Positions 22,230 through 30,610 are shown, counted from the stretch's first letter. The stretch is DNA of 64,000 nt from Halarchaeum rubridurum (GCF_014647115.1 NZ_BMOO01000003.1:434001-498000), one strand, 5' to 3'. Program-made: numbers and translations. Notes: generated by a model from the letters alone, not told the origin.

Positions 22230-23015
22230 ATGAGCGAGAGTGACTACGTGCTCGATCACGTGATGATGCGCGTCGGCGACCTCGAGGAGTCGCTGGAGTG
22301 GTACCAGAACCACCTCGACTACGTCGAGTACGGCCGCTGGGAGGCCGAGACGTTCACCAACGTCTACCTCGGCCCCGAGGACCGCGGCGAGGAGGACGCC
22401 GTCCTCGAACTGACGTACAACCACGACACGAGCGAGTACGACATGGGCGACGCGTGGGGCCACATCGCCGTGCGCGTCGAGGACGTCTTCGAGGCCTACG
22501 AGGAGCTGATGGACGAGGGCGTCGAGGACTACCGGGACCCCGAGTCCTGCGGCGGCTCCTACGCCTTCGTGACGGACCCGGACGGCCACGAGGTCGAGAT
22601 CGTCGAGCGCGACCACGGCCAGAAGTGGAGCCTCGACCACACGATGATCCGCGTCGAGGACGCCGACGAGGCGCTTGGCTTCTGGACGCGGAAGTTCGAG
22701 TACGAACCGGACGGCCGCTGGGAGTCCGACTCGTTCGCCAACTACTTCGTGAAGCCCGCGGGGGCGAGCGAGCGCGCGATGACCGTCGAGCTCACCTACA
22801 ACTACGACGGGCGCACCTACGAGGACGCCGACGGCTGGGGCCACCTCGCGGTGCGCGCCGACGACCTCGGCGACGCGTGGGACGAACTGATGGAGCGCGA
22901 GGCCGAGGACTACCGGGACCCCGAGTCCTGCGACTGGAACTACGCGTTCACGAAGGACCAGGACGGTCACGAGATCGAGGTCGTGACCCCCGACACCGAC
23001 GTGATGGACGACTAA
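22230..23015 (+). CDS. gloA: Tandem VOC-domain protein (glyoxalase I-like)
   Basis: A 261-residue protein made of two glyoxalase/bleomycin-resistance (VOC) domains, residues about 8-130 and 136-255, that are clear duplicates: LDHVMMRVGDLEESLEWYQ versus LDHTMIRVEDADEALGFWT, LELTYNHD versus VELTYNYD, WGHIAVRVEDVFEAYEELM versus WGHLAVRADDLGDAWDELM, and DPDGHEVEIVE versus DQDGHEIEVV. The metal ligands His and Glu repeat in each. Glyoxalase I isomerises the hemithioacetal of methylglyoxal and a thiol; haloarchaea use gamma-glutamylcysteine rather than glutathione. Whether both halves are active is untested. Confidence 0.9.
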   Translation: MSESDYVLDHVMMRVGDLEESLEWYQNHLDYVEYGRWEAETFTNVYLGPEDRGEEDAVLELTYNHDTSEYDMGDAWGHIAVRVEDVFEAYEELMDEGVEDYRDPESCGGSYAFVTDPDGHEVEIVERDHGQKWSLDHTMIRVEDADEALGFWTRKFEYEPDGRWESDSFANYFVKPAGASERAMTVELTYNYDGRTYEDADGWGHLAVRADDLGDAWDELMEREAEDYRDPESCDWNYAFTKDQDGHEIEVVTPDTDVMDD

Positions 23016-23093
23016 CGGCTCTCGGTACCTGTCGGTGAACGGGAACGCGCGGTCGGCGGCCGTCGCCGACCGAGAGGCGCGAGCGAGCCCCCG

Positions 23094-23390
23094 TTAGCTC
23101 CCCTCGTCGAGGGGTGCGGGGCCGACGTGTTCGGCGACCCAGTGGCGCTGGCGTTCGAGCCAGCGGCTCCCTTCCTCGGTGACGACGTAGGCGTTCGTTC
23201 GGCCGTCGGCGTGGCGTTTCTCGACGAAGCCGCGCTCGCAGAGCGCGTCGAGGTGATGGTAGAGCTGCTCGCTCCGAATCTCGGCGTCGTGGTACGCCTC
23301 CAGTTCCCGTTTGATGTCCTGCCCGCACGGGTCGCCGTAGTCGACGACCAGCACGAGCATCTCACGTTGCAGGGCGTGGAGTGTCCGCAT
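23094..23390 (-). CDS. PadR family transcriptional regulator
   Basis: A 98-residue winged-HTH protein of the short PadR type. ALQREMLVLVVDYGDPCGQDIKRELEAYHDAEIRSEQLYHHLDALCERGFVEKRHADGRTNAYVVTEEGSRWL holds the HTH helices (GQDIKRELEAYHDAEI), the recognition segment SEQLYHHLDALCERG, and the wing HADGRTNAYVVTEEG. It lacks the C-terminal helix of larger PadRs. Its partner gene is not obvious; it converges with the VOC gene. Confidence 0.9.
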   Translation of the reverse strand: MRTLHALQREMLVLVVDYGDPCGQDIKRELEAYHDAEIRSEQLYHHLDALCERGFVEKRHADGRTNAYVVTEEGSRWLERQRHWVAEHVGPAPLDEGS

Positions 23391-23486
23391 CGAGTGACAG
23401 TTTCGCGGGCGGTGTTATCAACTTATTGTGATCCGGGCCGGGTGCCGGGAGCCGAACCGACCCGCACGGACCCGCGCCCTCGCCCG

Positions 23487-24296
23487 TCACTCGGCCGTCG
23501 TGAGGTCGGCGGGCGCGCCGGCGAGCCCGCGGAGGGCCTCGGCCTCGACGTGGTGGAGGTCGCCGGGGACGATCAGCATGTGGAGCGGGTCGCCGAAGTC
23601 GGCGTCCGCGAGCGCGGCGAGTCGGTCCGCGCGGACGGTGGGGTCCGGGCTGCCGGCGCGGGCGACGACGACGCCGAGCGCGTCGGGGTCCCAGGCCTCC
23701 GCGAGCAGGCCGGCGGCGTAGTCCGCGCTCATGTACTCCTCGAAGTCGGGGTCCGCGCCCTCGGGGCCGCGCCCGACCTTGATGTCGAGGTAGCAGAGCG
23801 TGTGCAACCCCCGAGCGCGGTTGTCCTCGATGGTCTCGGTCACCGAGCCGGGGACGACGTCGGCGCCGTGCGCCCACTCGAAGGGGAGCGTCGTCGCCTT
23901 CCCGAAGCGGTAGTTCTGGAGGCCCGTGAGGCTGGACGCGGCGGACTCGGCCGTCGGGGCGTGTATCACGCGCGTCTCGATGCCGCGCTCGTGGGCGCGG
24001 AGGCGCAGGTCGACGTGCGTCGTCGAGATCATCGTGTCGCCCGCGGTGAGGAAGACGGCGTCGCCGGACTCGGCGGCGTCGAAGATGGGGGCGGGCTCCT
24101 GCTCGACACCCGCGCGGTCCCGCACGTCGACCTCGACGCCGTGATAGGCCTCGATGTCGGCGACGTCCGCGCCGACGAGGTGGCTCGTGTAGAACTCCGC
24201 GAAGACCGCGCCGTCGTCCGCGTCGGCGATGGCGTCCCGCCCCTCGACGGTGATGGAGGACTCGTCGTAGAGGCCGAGTCCGACGAACGTGAGCAT
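23487..24296 (-). CDS. dphB: Diphthine synthase
   Basis: A 269-residue SAM-dependent methyltransferase that methylates the modified His of elongation factor 2 in diphthamide synthesis. MLTFVGLGLYDESSITVEGRDAIADADDGAVFAEFYTS is the archaeal DphB opening; AESGDAVFLTAGDTMISTTHVDLRLRAHERGIETRVIHAPTAESAASSLTGLQNYRFGKATTLPF is the tetrapyrrole-methylase-like core; RGLHTLCYLDIKVGRG follows. The ATG 24296 gives the standard length; upstream codons are not conserved. It diverges from trm5 with a 146-nt gap. Confidence 0.97.
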   Translation of the reverse strand: MLTFVGLGLYDESSITVEGRDAIADADDGAVFAEFYTSHLVGADVADIEAYHGVEVDVRDRAGVEQEPAPIFDAAESGDAVFLTAGDTMISTTHVDLRLRAHERGIETRVIHAPTAESAASSLTGLQNYRFGKATTLPFEWAHGADVVPGSVTETIEDNRARGLHTLCYLDIKVGRGPEGADPDFEEYMSADYAAGLLAEAWDPDALGVVVARAGSPDPTVRADRLAALADADFGDPLHMLIVPGDLHHVEAEALRGLAGAPADLTTAE

Positions 24297-24442
24297 ACGC
24301 GGGTGTGGGGTCGCGGCGTGGATACGGGTTTCGTTGCGCCGCGTGGGCGACGCGCCGGGACGTCGGACGCGAGGGGTCACCGACCAGCCCCCGTGCCCGC
24401 GGGAACGCCAGCCGTAAGGCCGCCCGGCGCGCACTCTCGCAT

Positions 24443-25426
24443 ATGTACGCGCCCTGCGTCCGCGTCCCGACCGAGGAGGGCGAAGCGACGCGCCGCCGCC
24501 TCGCCGACGCCGACCTCGTCGACGAGTCCTACGACATCGTCGTCGACGACGGCGCGCTCTACATCCCCGTCGTCGACTCCGACGCCGTCCCGGACGACTT
24601 CGCGGTCGTCGAGCGCGACGTCCCCGAGCGCGAGACCCCCACCTCGCCCGCGGACGTGCTCGGCTTCGAGCCGTCGTACGAGCGCCTCGGCGACGTCGTC
24701 ATCCTCGACGAGGACGACCCGGCGCGCGCCGCGCGAATCGCGGACGCCATCGTCGAGTCGAACGTCCGCGCCGAGACCGTCGTCAACCGCGCCTCGAAGG
24801 TGAAAGGCGAGACGCGCGTCCGCGACTGGGACGTCCTCGTCGGGGAGAGCACGGAGACCGTCCACCGCGAATACGGCTGCGAGTTCGCCCTCGACATCGC
24901 CGAGGTGTACTTCTCGCCGCGCCTCGCCACCGAACGCCACCGCGTCGTCCAGCAGGTCGAGGCGGGCGAGCACGCCTTCGACATGTTCGCGGGCGTCGGT
25001 CCCTACGCGATTCCCATGGCGAAAGCGGGTGCCGAAGTGGTCGCCGCCGACATCAACGAGACGGCCATCGACTACCTCCGGGCGAACGCCGCGCGCAACG
25101 ACGTCGCGGGCCGAGTCACCGCGCACGCGGGCGACGTGCGCGACCTCACGGCCGACTACGCGGGGTGGGCCGAGCGCCTCGTGATGAACCTCCCGCACAC
25201 GGCACAGGAGTTCCTCGACGCCGCCGTCGCGCTCGCGGGCGAGGAGTGCCTCCTCCACTACTACGACATCCAACACGAGGACGCGCGCTACGAACCCGGC
25301 GAGGCCGCGATTCGCGCCGCGGCCGAACCCGACTACGACGTGACGGTGGAGACGCGTCACACCGTCCGCTCGTACGCGCCACACGAGTACAACGTCTGTC
25401 TCGACGTGCGGCTCAGGCGACGGTGA
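24443..25426 (+). CDS. trm5: tRNA (guanine-N1)-methyltransferase Trm5 type
   Basis: A 327-residue class I SAM methyltransferase that makes m1G37 in tRNA (Trm5/Tyw2 group). The N-terminal part (residues 1-130) is the D1/D2 tRNA-binding region (VVNRASKVKGETRVRDWDVLVGE). The SAM site is AFDMFAGVGPYAIPMAKAGAEVVAADINETAIDYLRANAARN (about 177-218), the catalytic loop is LVMNLPHTAQEFLDAAVAL, and the C-terminal HTVRSYAPHEYNVCLDVRL closes the fold. Start ATG 24443 follows an upstream CTCTCGCAT sequence. It precedes a hairpin-rich region and a tRNA gene. Confidence 0.93.
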   Translation: MYAPCVRVPTEEGEATRRRLADADLVDESYDIVVDDGALYIPVVDSDAVPDDFAVVERDVPERETPTSPADVLGFEPSYERLGDVVILDEDDPARAARIADAIVESNVRAETVVNRASKVKGETRVRDWDVLVGESTETVHREYGCEFALDIAEVYFSPRLATERHRVVQQVEAGEHAFDMFAGVGPYAIPMAKAGAEVVAADINETAIDYLRANAARNDVAGRVTAHAGDVRDLTADYAGWAERLVMNLPHTAQEFLDAAVALAGEECLLHYYDIQHEDARYEPGEAAIRAAAEPDYDVTVETRHTVRSYAPHEYNVCLDVRLRRR

Positions 25427-25728
25427 CCGAAGGGAACGGTCGCCGAACGAGCGAGCGCGAACGGACGTGAGACGCGAGCACGCGTGGTCCCGAGAGGGAC
25501 CACGTCAACTCGAACGGCGTAGCCGTGAGACCACGCGGCACTGAACGAAGTGACGTTCCGCGTCCAGTACGAGCGGGGAGCACGGCGACCCGCGAGCGAC
25601 GCGACGGCGCGTCGGCGTGCGACGCCGTGGCGTGCGAGTGCCCCGCCGACCGCCCCCGATTCGCAAGCCTTATTCCTTCCATGCGGCTACGGAGAAGTGA
25701 GTACGAGCGCCCGACGCGGGCGACGTGC
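25427..25728. other. Intergenic region between trm5 and tRNA-Thr, with hairpins
   Basis: No protein gene is supported in these 302 nt. Notable parts: an imperfect hairpin just after trm5 (GGTGACCG...CGGTCGCC near 25420-25443); a perfect 9-bp stem with GAGA tetraloop at 25483-25504; the phrase GAACGGCGTAGCCGTGAG (25512-25529), near-identical to the msrB repeat; and AAGCCTTATTCCTTCC near 25666-25681, a likely promoter for the tRNA. Confidence 0.6.
25483..25504 (+). other. Perfect hairpin with GAGA tetraloop
   Basis: CGTGGTCCC (25483-25491) pairs perfectly with GGGACCACG (25496-25504) around a GAGA loop, a stable GNRA-type tetraloop. It is not followed by a T-run, so it is not a typical terminator. 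It may be a processing or stability element at the 3' end of the trm5 transcript, or part of an unannotated RNA. Confidence 0.6.
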
Positions 25729-25801
25729 GCCGGAGTAGCTCAGCTGGCAGAGCGATTCCTTCGTAAGGAATAGGTCGAGGGTTCAAATCCCTCCTCCGGC
25801 T
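25729..25801 (+). tRNA. tRNA-Thr (anticodon CGT)
   Basis: A 73-nt intronless tRNA. The acceptor stem GCCGGAG (25729-25735) pairs with CTCCGGC (25794-25800), the D-arm is GCTC-AGCTGGCA-GAGC, the anticodon stem ATTCC/GGAAT encloses the loop TTCGTAA with anticodon CGT at 25762-25764, and the T-arm is GAGGG-TTCAAAT-CCCTC. The discriminator is T, as expected for archaeal tRNA-Thr. It reads ACG threonine codons. CCA is not encoded. Confidence 0.97.
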
Positions 25802-25916
25802 CTCCTCACTTCACTACGCTTCTGAGCGACGCCGCTCGTCGCCGTGTCCGTTTCGTGGCCTCGACCCGACGTGCTGAGGAGACAGCGCTATATCGGATGG
25901 GGGCGACCGATGCGTA

Positions 25917-26348
25917 ATGAGTGTCGAGGAGCGGATCGCGGCGCTGCACGGCTCGGGAAAACGTGACGAAGCGGCCACGCTCGCGCGTGCGGCGTTGCGG
26001 AACGACGCGGTCCGCTCGGTCGAACTCGGGACGGACCGGGTCGACGTGACGACGGCGTCGTTCGTCGGCCACCACGCCATCGCGCGGTGGACGGACGGCG
26101 AGCCGGTCGTGGAGTCGGCGGGCGAGTACGCCCTCCGCGAGGACGAGCGCGTCGGGTTCGACGTCGGCGTCCTCCACGACCACGTTTTCGCGGCAATCGA
26201 GGCGGCGGAGTCGAACGACGGGCACGTCGGAGCGCGTGATGCGGTAGCGCGGGACGTGGCGTCCGAGGAGCGGGACGCGGTGACCGAGGGGCGTGACGCG
26301 CCACGCGCCGGCGACGCGAGCGCGGACGACCGGCGCGCGACGTTCTGA
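25917..26348 (+). CDS. Hypothetical protein, conserved-looking N-terminal domain
   Basis: A 143-residue acidic protein. Residues 1-95 (MSVEERIAALHGSGKRDEAATLARAALRNDAVRSVELGTDRVDVTTASFVGHHAIARWTDGEPVVESAGEYALREDERVGFDVGVLHDHVFAAIEA) look structured; the last ~45 residues are a low-complexity acidic/Arg tail (DAVARDVASEERDAVTEGRDA). The family is not recognised. The gene starts ATG 25917, with a TATATCGGATGG box ~25 nt upstream. It converges with the nitroreductase gene, leaving 3 nt. Confidence 0.7.
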   Translation: MSVEERIAALHGSGKRDEAATLARAALRNDAVRSVELGTDRVDVTTASFVGHHAIARWTDGEPVVESAGEYALREDERVGFDVGVLHDHVFAAIEAAESNDGHVGARDAVARDVASEERDAVTEGRDAPRAGDASADDRRATF

Positions 26349-26351
26349 GTT

Positions 26352-27002
26352 TCAGTAGTCGTCGATGTGGAGGACGTCGTCGACGGAGCGCCGCGGGAGG
26401 CGCTCGGGTTCGTCGCCGCCGCTCTCGCCGAGGGCGATGAGGACGACGGGAATCTGGTCGTCGGGGAGGTCGAGGAAGTCGGCGACGCCGTCGAAGTCGA
26501 AGCCGGTCATCGGCGTGGCCTTCAGCCCCCGGGCGTGCGCGGAGAGGAGGAAGTTCTCGGCGGCGAGGCTGGCGTTCCGGATGGCGAACTCGCGGTCCGG
26601 GTCGTCGGCTTCCGCCTGCGCGATGCGCTCCGCTGCGTCGTCCTCGGTGATGCGGCCGGCTTCGGCCCACTCGGTGTAGACGCGCTCGGCGTTCCGCTCG
26701 CTCTCCGTGTGGCCGACGACGACGACGCCCGTGCCGGCGTCGCGGAGGTGGTCCTGGCCGAAGGCGAGGTCGACGAGGGTGTCGAGGCGCTCGTCGTCGC
26801 GGACGGCGACGAACTCCCACGGCTGGAGGTTGAAGGCGGAGGGCGCGAACGTCGCGTCGCGGACGATTTCGCGCAGCGTCTCCTCGCTCACGTCGCCATC
26901 GGGGTCGAAGTTGTGCCCCGAGCGGCGGGTGCGGATGGCCTCGACGGCCGCGGGGAACTCGGCGTCCGGTGCGTCCTCGCTGGCGGGCGACTGTCGTGTC
27001 AT
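26352..27002 (-). CDS. Nitroreductase family flavoprotein
   Basis: A 216-residue FMN-dependent oxidoreductase. AIRTRRSGHNFDPDGDVSEETLREIVRDATFAPSAFNLQPWEFVAVRD holds the RRS/R FMN-phosphate site and the APSAxNxQPWEF motif; NASLAAENFLLSAHARGLKATPMTGFDFDGV is the second conserved block (AxxNxxLxAxxxGL). Members reduce nitro compounds, quinones or flavins with NAD(P)H. The start is ATG 27002. It diverges from the aldehyde dehydrogenase gene, with both promoters in a 162-nt gap. Confidence 0.94.
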   Translation of the reverse strand: MTRQSPASEDAPDAEFPAAVEAIRTRRSGHNFDPDGDVSEETLREIVRDATFAPSAFNLQPWEFVAVRDDERLDTLVDLAFGQDHLRDAGTGVVVVGHTESERNAERVYTEWAEAGRITEDDAAERIAQAEADDPDREFAIRNASLAAENFLLSAHARGLKATPMTGFDFDGVADFLDLPDDQIPVVLIALGESGGDEPERLPRRSVDDVLHIDDY

Positions 27003-27164
27003 GGTCGAAGCTACGCAGAGTGTCCCATATCCCACACGGGGAAGCCGTCTTTCTCGCCGGTATGGGTCGTGTGAGCGGGGAACGGCCGTGGCGTGGTCGG
27101 TCCGAGTCGCGGCGAGCGTGACGGGCGCCCGTAGCTACAACTGCCGGGCGACCCTGCGGCCGAT

Positions 27165-28559
27165 ATGGACCGCGTGAATCCCGCGACCGGGGAGGCGCTC
27201 GGAGTGGTCGAGGCGGACGACGAGGCCGAGGTCGAAACCGCCCTCGAAACGGCCGCGGAGACGTTCGAGACGTGGCGAGACGTGCCGCTCGCGGAGCGCG
27301 AGAACCTGCTCTCGAACGCGGCCGACGTCCTCCGGGAGAACGAGACGGAGTACGCGGAGCTGATGACCGAGGAGATGGGCAAGCCGCTGGCCGCGGCGCG
27401 TTCGGAGGTCGAGAAGTGCGCGTGGGTCTGCGACTACTACGCCGAGCACGCGGGCGAACACCTCCAGGACGACCACATCGGCACGGAGCCGGGCGTGGAC
27501 TCGTTCGTCGCGTACGAGCCACTCGGGCCGATTCTGGCCGTGATGCCGTGGAACTTCCCGTTCTGGCAGGTGTTCCGCTTCGCCGCGCCCCACCTCACCT
27601 CGGGAAACGTCGGGCTCCTCAAGCACGCCTCGAACGTCCCCGGCTGCGCCGCGGCCATCGAGGAGGTCTTCCGCGAGGCCGGCTACCCCGAGGGGGTCTT
27701 CCAGACGCTCCTCGTCGGCTCGGACCTCGTGGACGACGTGGTCGAGGACGACCGCGTGAAGGCCGTGACGCTCACGGGGAGCGAGCGCGCGGGTCGCGCC
27801 GTCGCGGAGACGGCGGGCGCGGAGTTGAAGAAGACGGTGCTCGAACTCGGCGGGAGCGACCCCTTCGTCGTGCTCGACGACGCGGACGTGGAGGCCGCGG
27901 CCGCGACGGGCGCGCGGGCCCGGACTATCAACTCGGGGCAGTCCTGCATCGCCGCGAAGCGCTTCGTCGTCCACACCGACGTCTACGACGAGTTCGTCGA
28001 GGCGTTCGTCGCGGAGATGGACGCCCTCGACGTCGGCGACCCGACGGCGGACGTCGACCTCGGCCCGCAGGCCCGCGCGGACCTCATGGACGACCTCCAC
28101 GACCAGGTGGAGCGGAGCGTCGCGGCGGGTGCACACGTCGAACTCGGCGGCGAACCGCTCGACCGAGAGGGGTTCTTCTACCCGCCGACGGTGTTGACGG
28201 ACGTCCCGCGCGATTCGGCGGTCGCCGAAGAGGAGGTCTTCGGCCCGGTCGCGCCGGTCTTCGAGGTCGCGGACGAGGCCGAGGCAATCGACCTCGCGAA
28301 CGAGACCGACCTCGGGCTCGGCGGGTCGGTCTGGACGGCGGACCGCGAGCGTGGGACGCGCGTCGCCCGCGAAATCGAGAGCGGCACGGTGTTCGTGAAC
28401 GAACTCACGAAGTCGGACCCCCGCCTGCCGTTCGGCGGGGTCGGTGACTCGGGCTACGGGCGCGAACTCGGCGCGATGGGCATCCACGAGTTCGTGAACC
28501 GCAAGACCGTCTGGGTACAGGACGCCGAAGAACCGGCTGACGGGCCCGCGGGAGAGTGA
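27165..28559 (+). CDS. NAD(P)-dependent aldehyde dehydrogenase (succinate-semialdehyde type)
   Basis: A 464-residue aldehyde dehydrogenase. MDRVNPATGEALG opens the fold; ILAVMPWNFPFWQVFRFAAPHLTSGNVGLLKHASNVP is the cofactor-binding stretch; the general base Glu lies in VLELGGSDPF near residue 227; the nucleophile Cys is in NSGQSCIAAKRF near residue 261; EEEVFGPVAPVF and NELTKSDPRLPFGGVGDSGYGRELG complete it. The pattern resembles bacterial Sad/GabD-like enzymes oxidising succinate semialdehyde, but the substrate is inferred. It is the last gene before the origin-like region. Confidence 0.94.
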   Translation: MDRVNPATGEALGVVEADDEAEVETALETAAETFETWRDVPLAERENLLSNAADVLRENETEYAELMTEEMGKPLAAARSEVEKCAWVCDYYAEHAGEHLQDDHIGTEPGVDSFVAYEPLGPILAVMPWNFPFWQVFRFAAPHLTSGNVGLLKHASNVPGCAAAIEEVFREAGYPEGVFQTLLVGSDLVDDVVEDDRVKAVTLTGSERAGRAVAETAGAELKKTVLELGGSDPFVVLDDADVEAAAATGARARTINSGQSCIAAKRFVVHTDVYDEFVEAFVAEMDALDVGDPTADVDLGPQARADLMDDLHDQVERSVAAGAHVELGGEPLDREGFFYPPTVLTDVPRDSAVAEEEVFGPVAPVFEVADEAEAIDLANETDLGLGGSVWTADRERGTRVAREIESGTVFVNELTKSDPRLPFGGVGDSGYGRELGAMGIHEFVNRKTVWVQDAEEPADGPAGE

Positions 28560-28645
28560 CGGGGTTCTCCGGGCCGAAGAAACGACCGGTGAGACGCGAG
28601 CGAGCGTGACCCGGCCGCGGGAGCGTGCGCGGCGGGGCCGAGTTG

Positions 28646-28675
28646 CCCCCACACACCACTGCCGCAAGTGTTTCG
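28646..28675 (-). repeat. ORB-like element 1
   Basis: A 30-nt element. On the minus strand it starts CGAAACACTTGCGGCAGTGG and ends with a run of G residues. Matches ORB2 (28987-29016) at 28 of 30 positions, and the three right-hand elements over the core. G-string end points left, away from cdc6. Confidence 0.78.
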
Positions 28676-28692
28676 ACGTGAGGGACAGGGGC

Positions 28693-28840
28693 GAGGGAGA
28701 GAAGGAAGAAAGGAGGGGAGAGTGGGGGTGAGGGAGAGAAGGAAGAAAAGAGGGGAGAGTGGGGGTGAGGGAGAGAAGGAAGAAAAGAGGGGAGAGTGGG
28801 GGTGAGGGAGAGAAGGAAGAAAAGAGGGGAGAGTGGGGGT
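28693..28840. repeat. Four-copy 37-bp purine-rich tandem repeat
   Basis: Four units at 28693-28729, 28730-28766, 28767-28803 and 28804-28840; units 2-4 identical, the first differs by a base or two. The plus strand is almost pure purine except for one T per TGGGGGT block (e.g. GAGGGAGAGAAGGAAGAAAA). It sits between the two left ORB-like elements. Such homopurine DNA can adopt unusual structures. Confidence 0.95.
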
Positions 28841-28986
28841 GAGGGTGAGGAACGTTGGAGAAAGAGAGGGGGCGAGCGAACGCGGCGACGCGTGTGAGGG
28901 CGAAACGCGTGGAGAGACGCCGTCACCCGCGAGCACGGCACAGTCTCGTGTCCCACGCCGTCGTCGCGGCGTGCCGAACGCGTCGC

Positions 28987-29016
28987 CCCCCACACACCAC
29001 CGCTGCAAGTGTTTCG
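28987..29016 (-). repeat. ORB-like element 2
   Basis: Same orientation as element 1. Core on the minus strand: ACACTTGCAGCGGTGGTGTG, then a G-run. It is ~205 nt upstream of the cdc6 start codon. Confidence 0.8.
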
Positions 29017-29222
29017 TCGCGATGGGTGGGGGTTGGGAGTGGGGGGGATAGGAGTGGACGGGACGCATCGAAAGAAGGGGATGGGGGAGAGCGGGACGTA
29101 TCGGGAGAGGGTGACGGGAGTGGACGAGGTACGTCGGGGGTGGACAGAACGGACGAAACAGACGCGACAGTTGTAACAGTTGCATCGGTGGGTTTTAGCC
29201 GACCGGGTGACTCCGTCGGGGC

Positions 29223-30467
29223 ATGACGGTGTTCGAGCGGACCCACGCGATCTTCGACGACGAAGACGTGCTCCGCGATGACTACCAACCCGAGCGGATC
29301 GAGGAGCGCGACGAGGAGCTAGAGGAGTACAAGGCGTACTTCCAGCCGGTCATAAACGGCAAGCAGCCCCGGAACATCTTCCTCTACGGAAAGACCGGCG
29401 TCGGGAAGACGGTCGCCACGAAGTACCTCCTCTCGCACCTCGAACGCGACGCCGAGCAGTACGACGACCTCGACGTCACGACGGTCTACCTCAACTGCGA
29501 ACACCTCACCTCCTCCTACCGCGTCGCCGTCAACCTCGTGAACGAGCTCCGCACTGAGGGCGAGGAGATTTCGACGACCGGCTATCCCCGCGACGCCGTC
29601 TACGACATGCTTTGGGCGGAGTTGGAGAACGTCGGGGGAACGATACTCGTGGTCCTCGACGAGATCGACTACATCGGCGACGACGACAGCCTCCTCTACC
29701 AGATTCCGCGGGCACGCTCGAACGAGAACCTCCACGACGCCAAAGTCGGCATCATCGGCATCTCGAACGACTTCAAGTTCCGCGAGCAACTCGACCCCAG
29801 AGTAGAGGACACGCTCTGCGAGCGCGAGATTCACTTTCCGCCGTACGACGGGAACGAACTCCGGAACATCCTCGAGAAGCGCTCCGCGCTCGCGTTCGAG
29901 GACGGCGTGCTCTCCGAGGACGTCGTCCCGCTCTGCTCGGCGCTCGCCGCCCAGGACAGGGGGAGCGCGCGACAGGCGCTCGACCTCCTCTTCGAGGCGG
30001 GCGACCTCGCGCGGCGGAACGGCGACGAGAGCGTCACCGAACACCACGTTCGCAACGCCCGCGCGCGGCTGGAGAAACGCCAGATCGAGGAGTCGATGAA
30101 GGACCTGACGAGCCACGACCACCTCACCCTCTACACGATTACGGCGCTGACGGTGTTCGGCGAGGAGATGCCGGTACGCCGCCAGACGATCTACGACCGC
30201 TACGAGGACGTGGCGACGAGCACGGACCACGACCCGCTGGCGATGCGGAGCCTCCACGCGCACCTCTCCGACCTCGTGATGCTCGGTATCCTCGAACGAC
30301 ACGAGCGCAACGAGGGCCGCAGCGGCGGCGCGTACTACGAGTACGAACTCGGCGTCGACCTCGACGCGGTCGTCACGACCCTCGATGGCCTCGCCATCAC
30401 GGGGAACCTCGACACCGACCGTCTCCGGGCCGCCGCAGTCCGGCAGGGACTCATCGACGCGTCCTAA
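29223..30467 (+). CDS. cdc6: Orc1/Cdc6 family replication initiator
   Basis: A 414-residue AAA+ origin-binding protein. Walker A is GKTGVGKT (56-63), Walker B is ILVVLDEIDYIGDD, sensor I is IIGISND, and sensor II is RGSARQALDLLFEAGDLA. The C-terminal winged helix spans about 300-405 (HDHLTLYTITALTVFGEEMPVRRQTIYDRYEDVA to YYEYELGVDLD). Length is standard. Orc1/Cdc6 proteins bind ORB repeats and load the MCM helicase; here candidate ORBs flank the gene on both sides. Haloarchaea carry many paralogues; which subfamily this is cannot be told without alignment. The start at 29223 follows a GTTTTAG box ~25 nt upstream. Confidence 0.97.
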   Translation: MTVFERTHAIFDDEDVLRDDYQPERIEERDEELEEYKAYFQPVINGKQPRNIFLYGKTGVGKTVATKYLLSHLERDAEQYDDLDVTTVYLNCEHLTSSYRVAVNLVNELRTEGEEISTTGYPRDAVYDMLWAELENVGGTILVVLDEIDYIGDDDSLLYQIPRARSNENLHDAKVGIIGISNDFKFREQLDPRVEDTLCEREIHFPPYDGNELRNILEKRSALAFEDGVLSEDVVPLCSALAAQDRGSARQALDLLFEAGDLARRNGDESVTEHHVRNARARLEKRQIEESMKDLTSHDHLTLYTITALTVFGEEMPVRRQTIYDRYEDVATSTDHDPLAMRSLHAHLSDLVMLGILERHERNEGRSGGAYYEYELGVDLDAVVTTLDGLAITGNLDTDRLRAAAVRQGLIDAS

Positions 30468-30610
30468 CGCCGGGTTCGACGCGCGGTGACGAGCGACCGG
30501 CGACGCCGCCTCGACCGCCGATACCGACCCACTCGACGACGCCGAGCGGCCGATAGACGGCCCGTATCAGGAGTCGAAAGCCGAGCCATCGTTCGCCCCC
30601 GGAGAGCGCG

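Larger units (their letters stand above)
28560..29222. other. Left flank of the candidate replication origin
   Basis: 663 nt without a convincing gene. It holds two ORB-like elements in the plus orientation, a four-copy 37-bp purine-rich repeat, a long G/A-rich strand bias, and the cdc6 promoter: ACAGTTG occurs twice (at about 29167 and 29175), and GGTTTTAGCC at 29191-29200 sits ~25 nt before the start, fitting a leaderless message. Confidence 0.75.

Noticed and set aside
28405-29288. Long Pro/Ser/Leu-rich minus-strand frames in the homopurine region
   Set aside because: They only translate the tandem repeat (PSLPHPHSPLF repeated) and have no homologous pattern or promoter.
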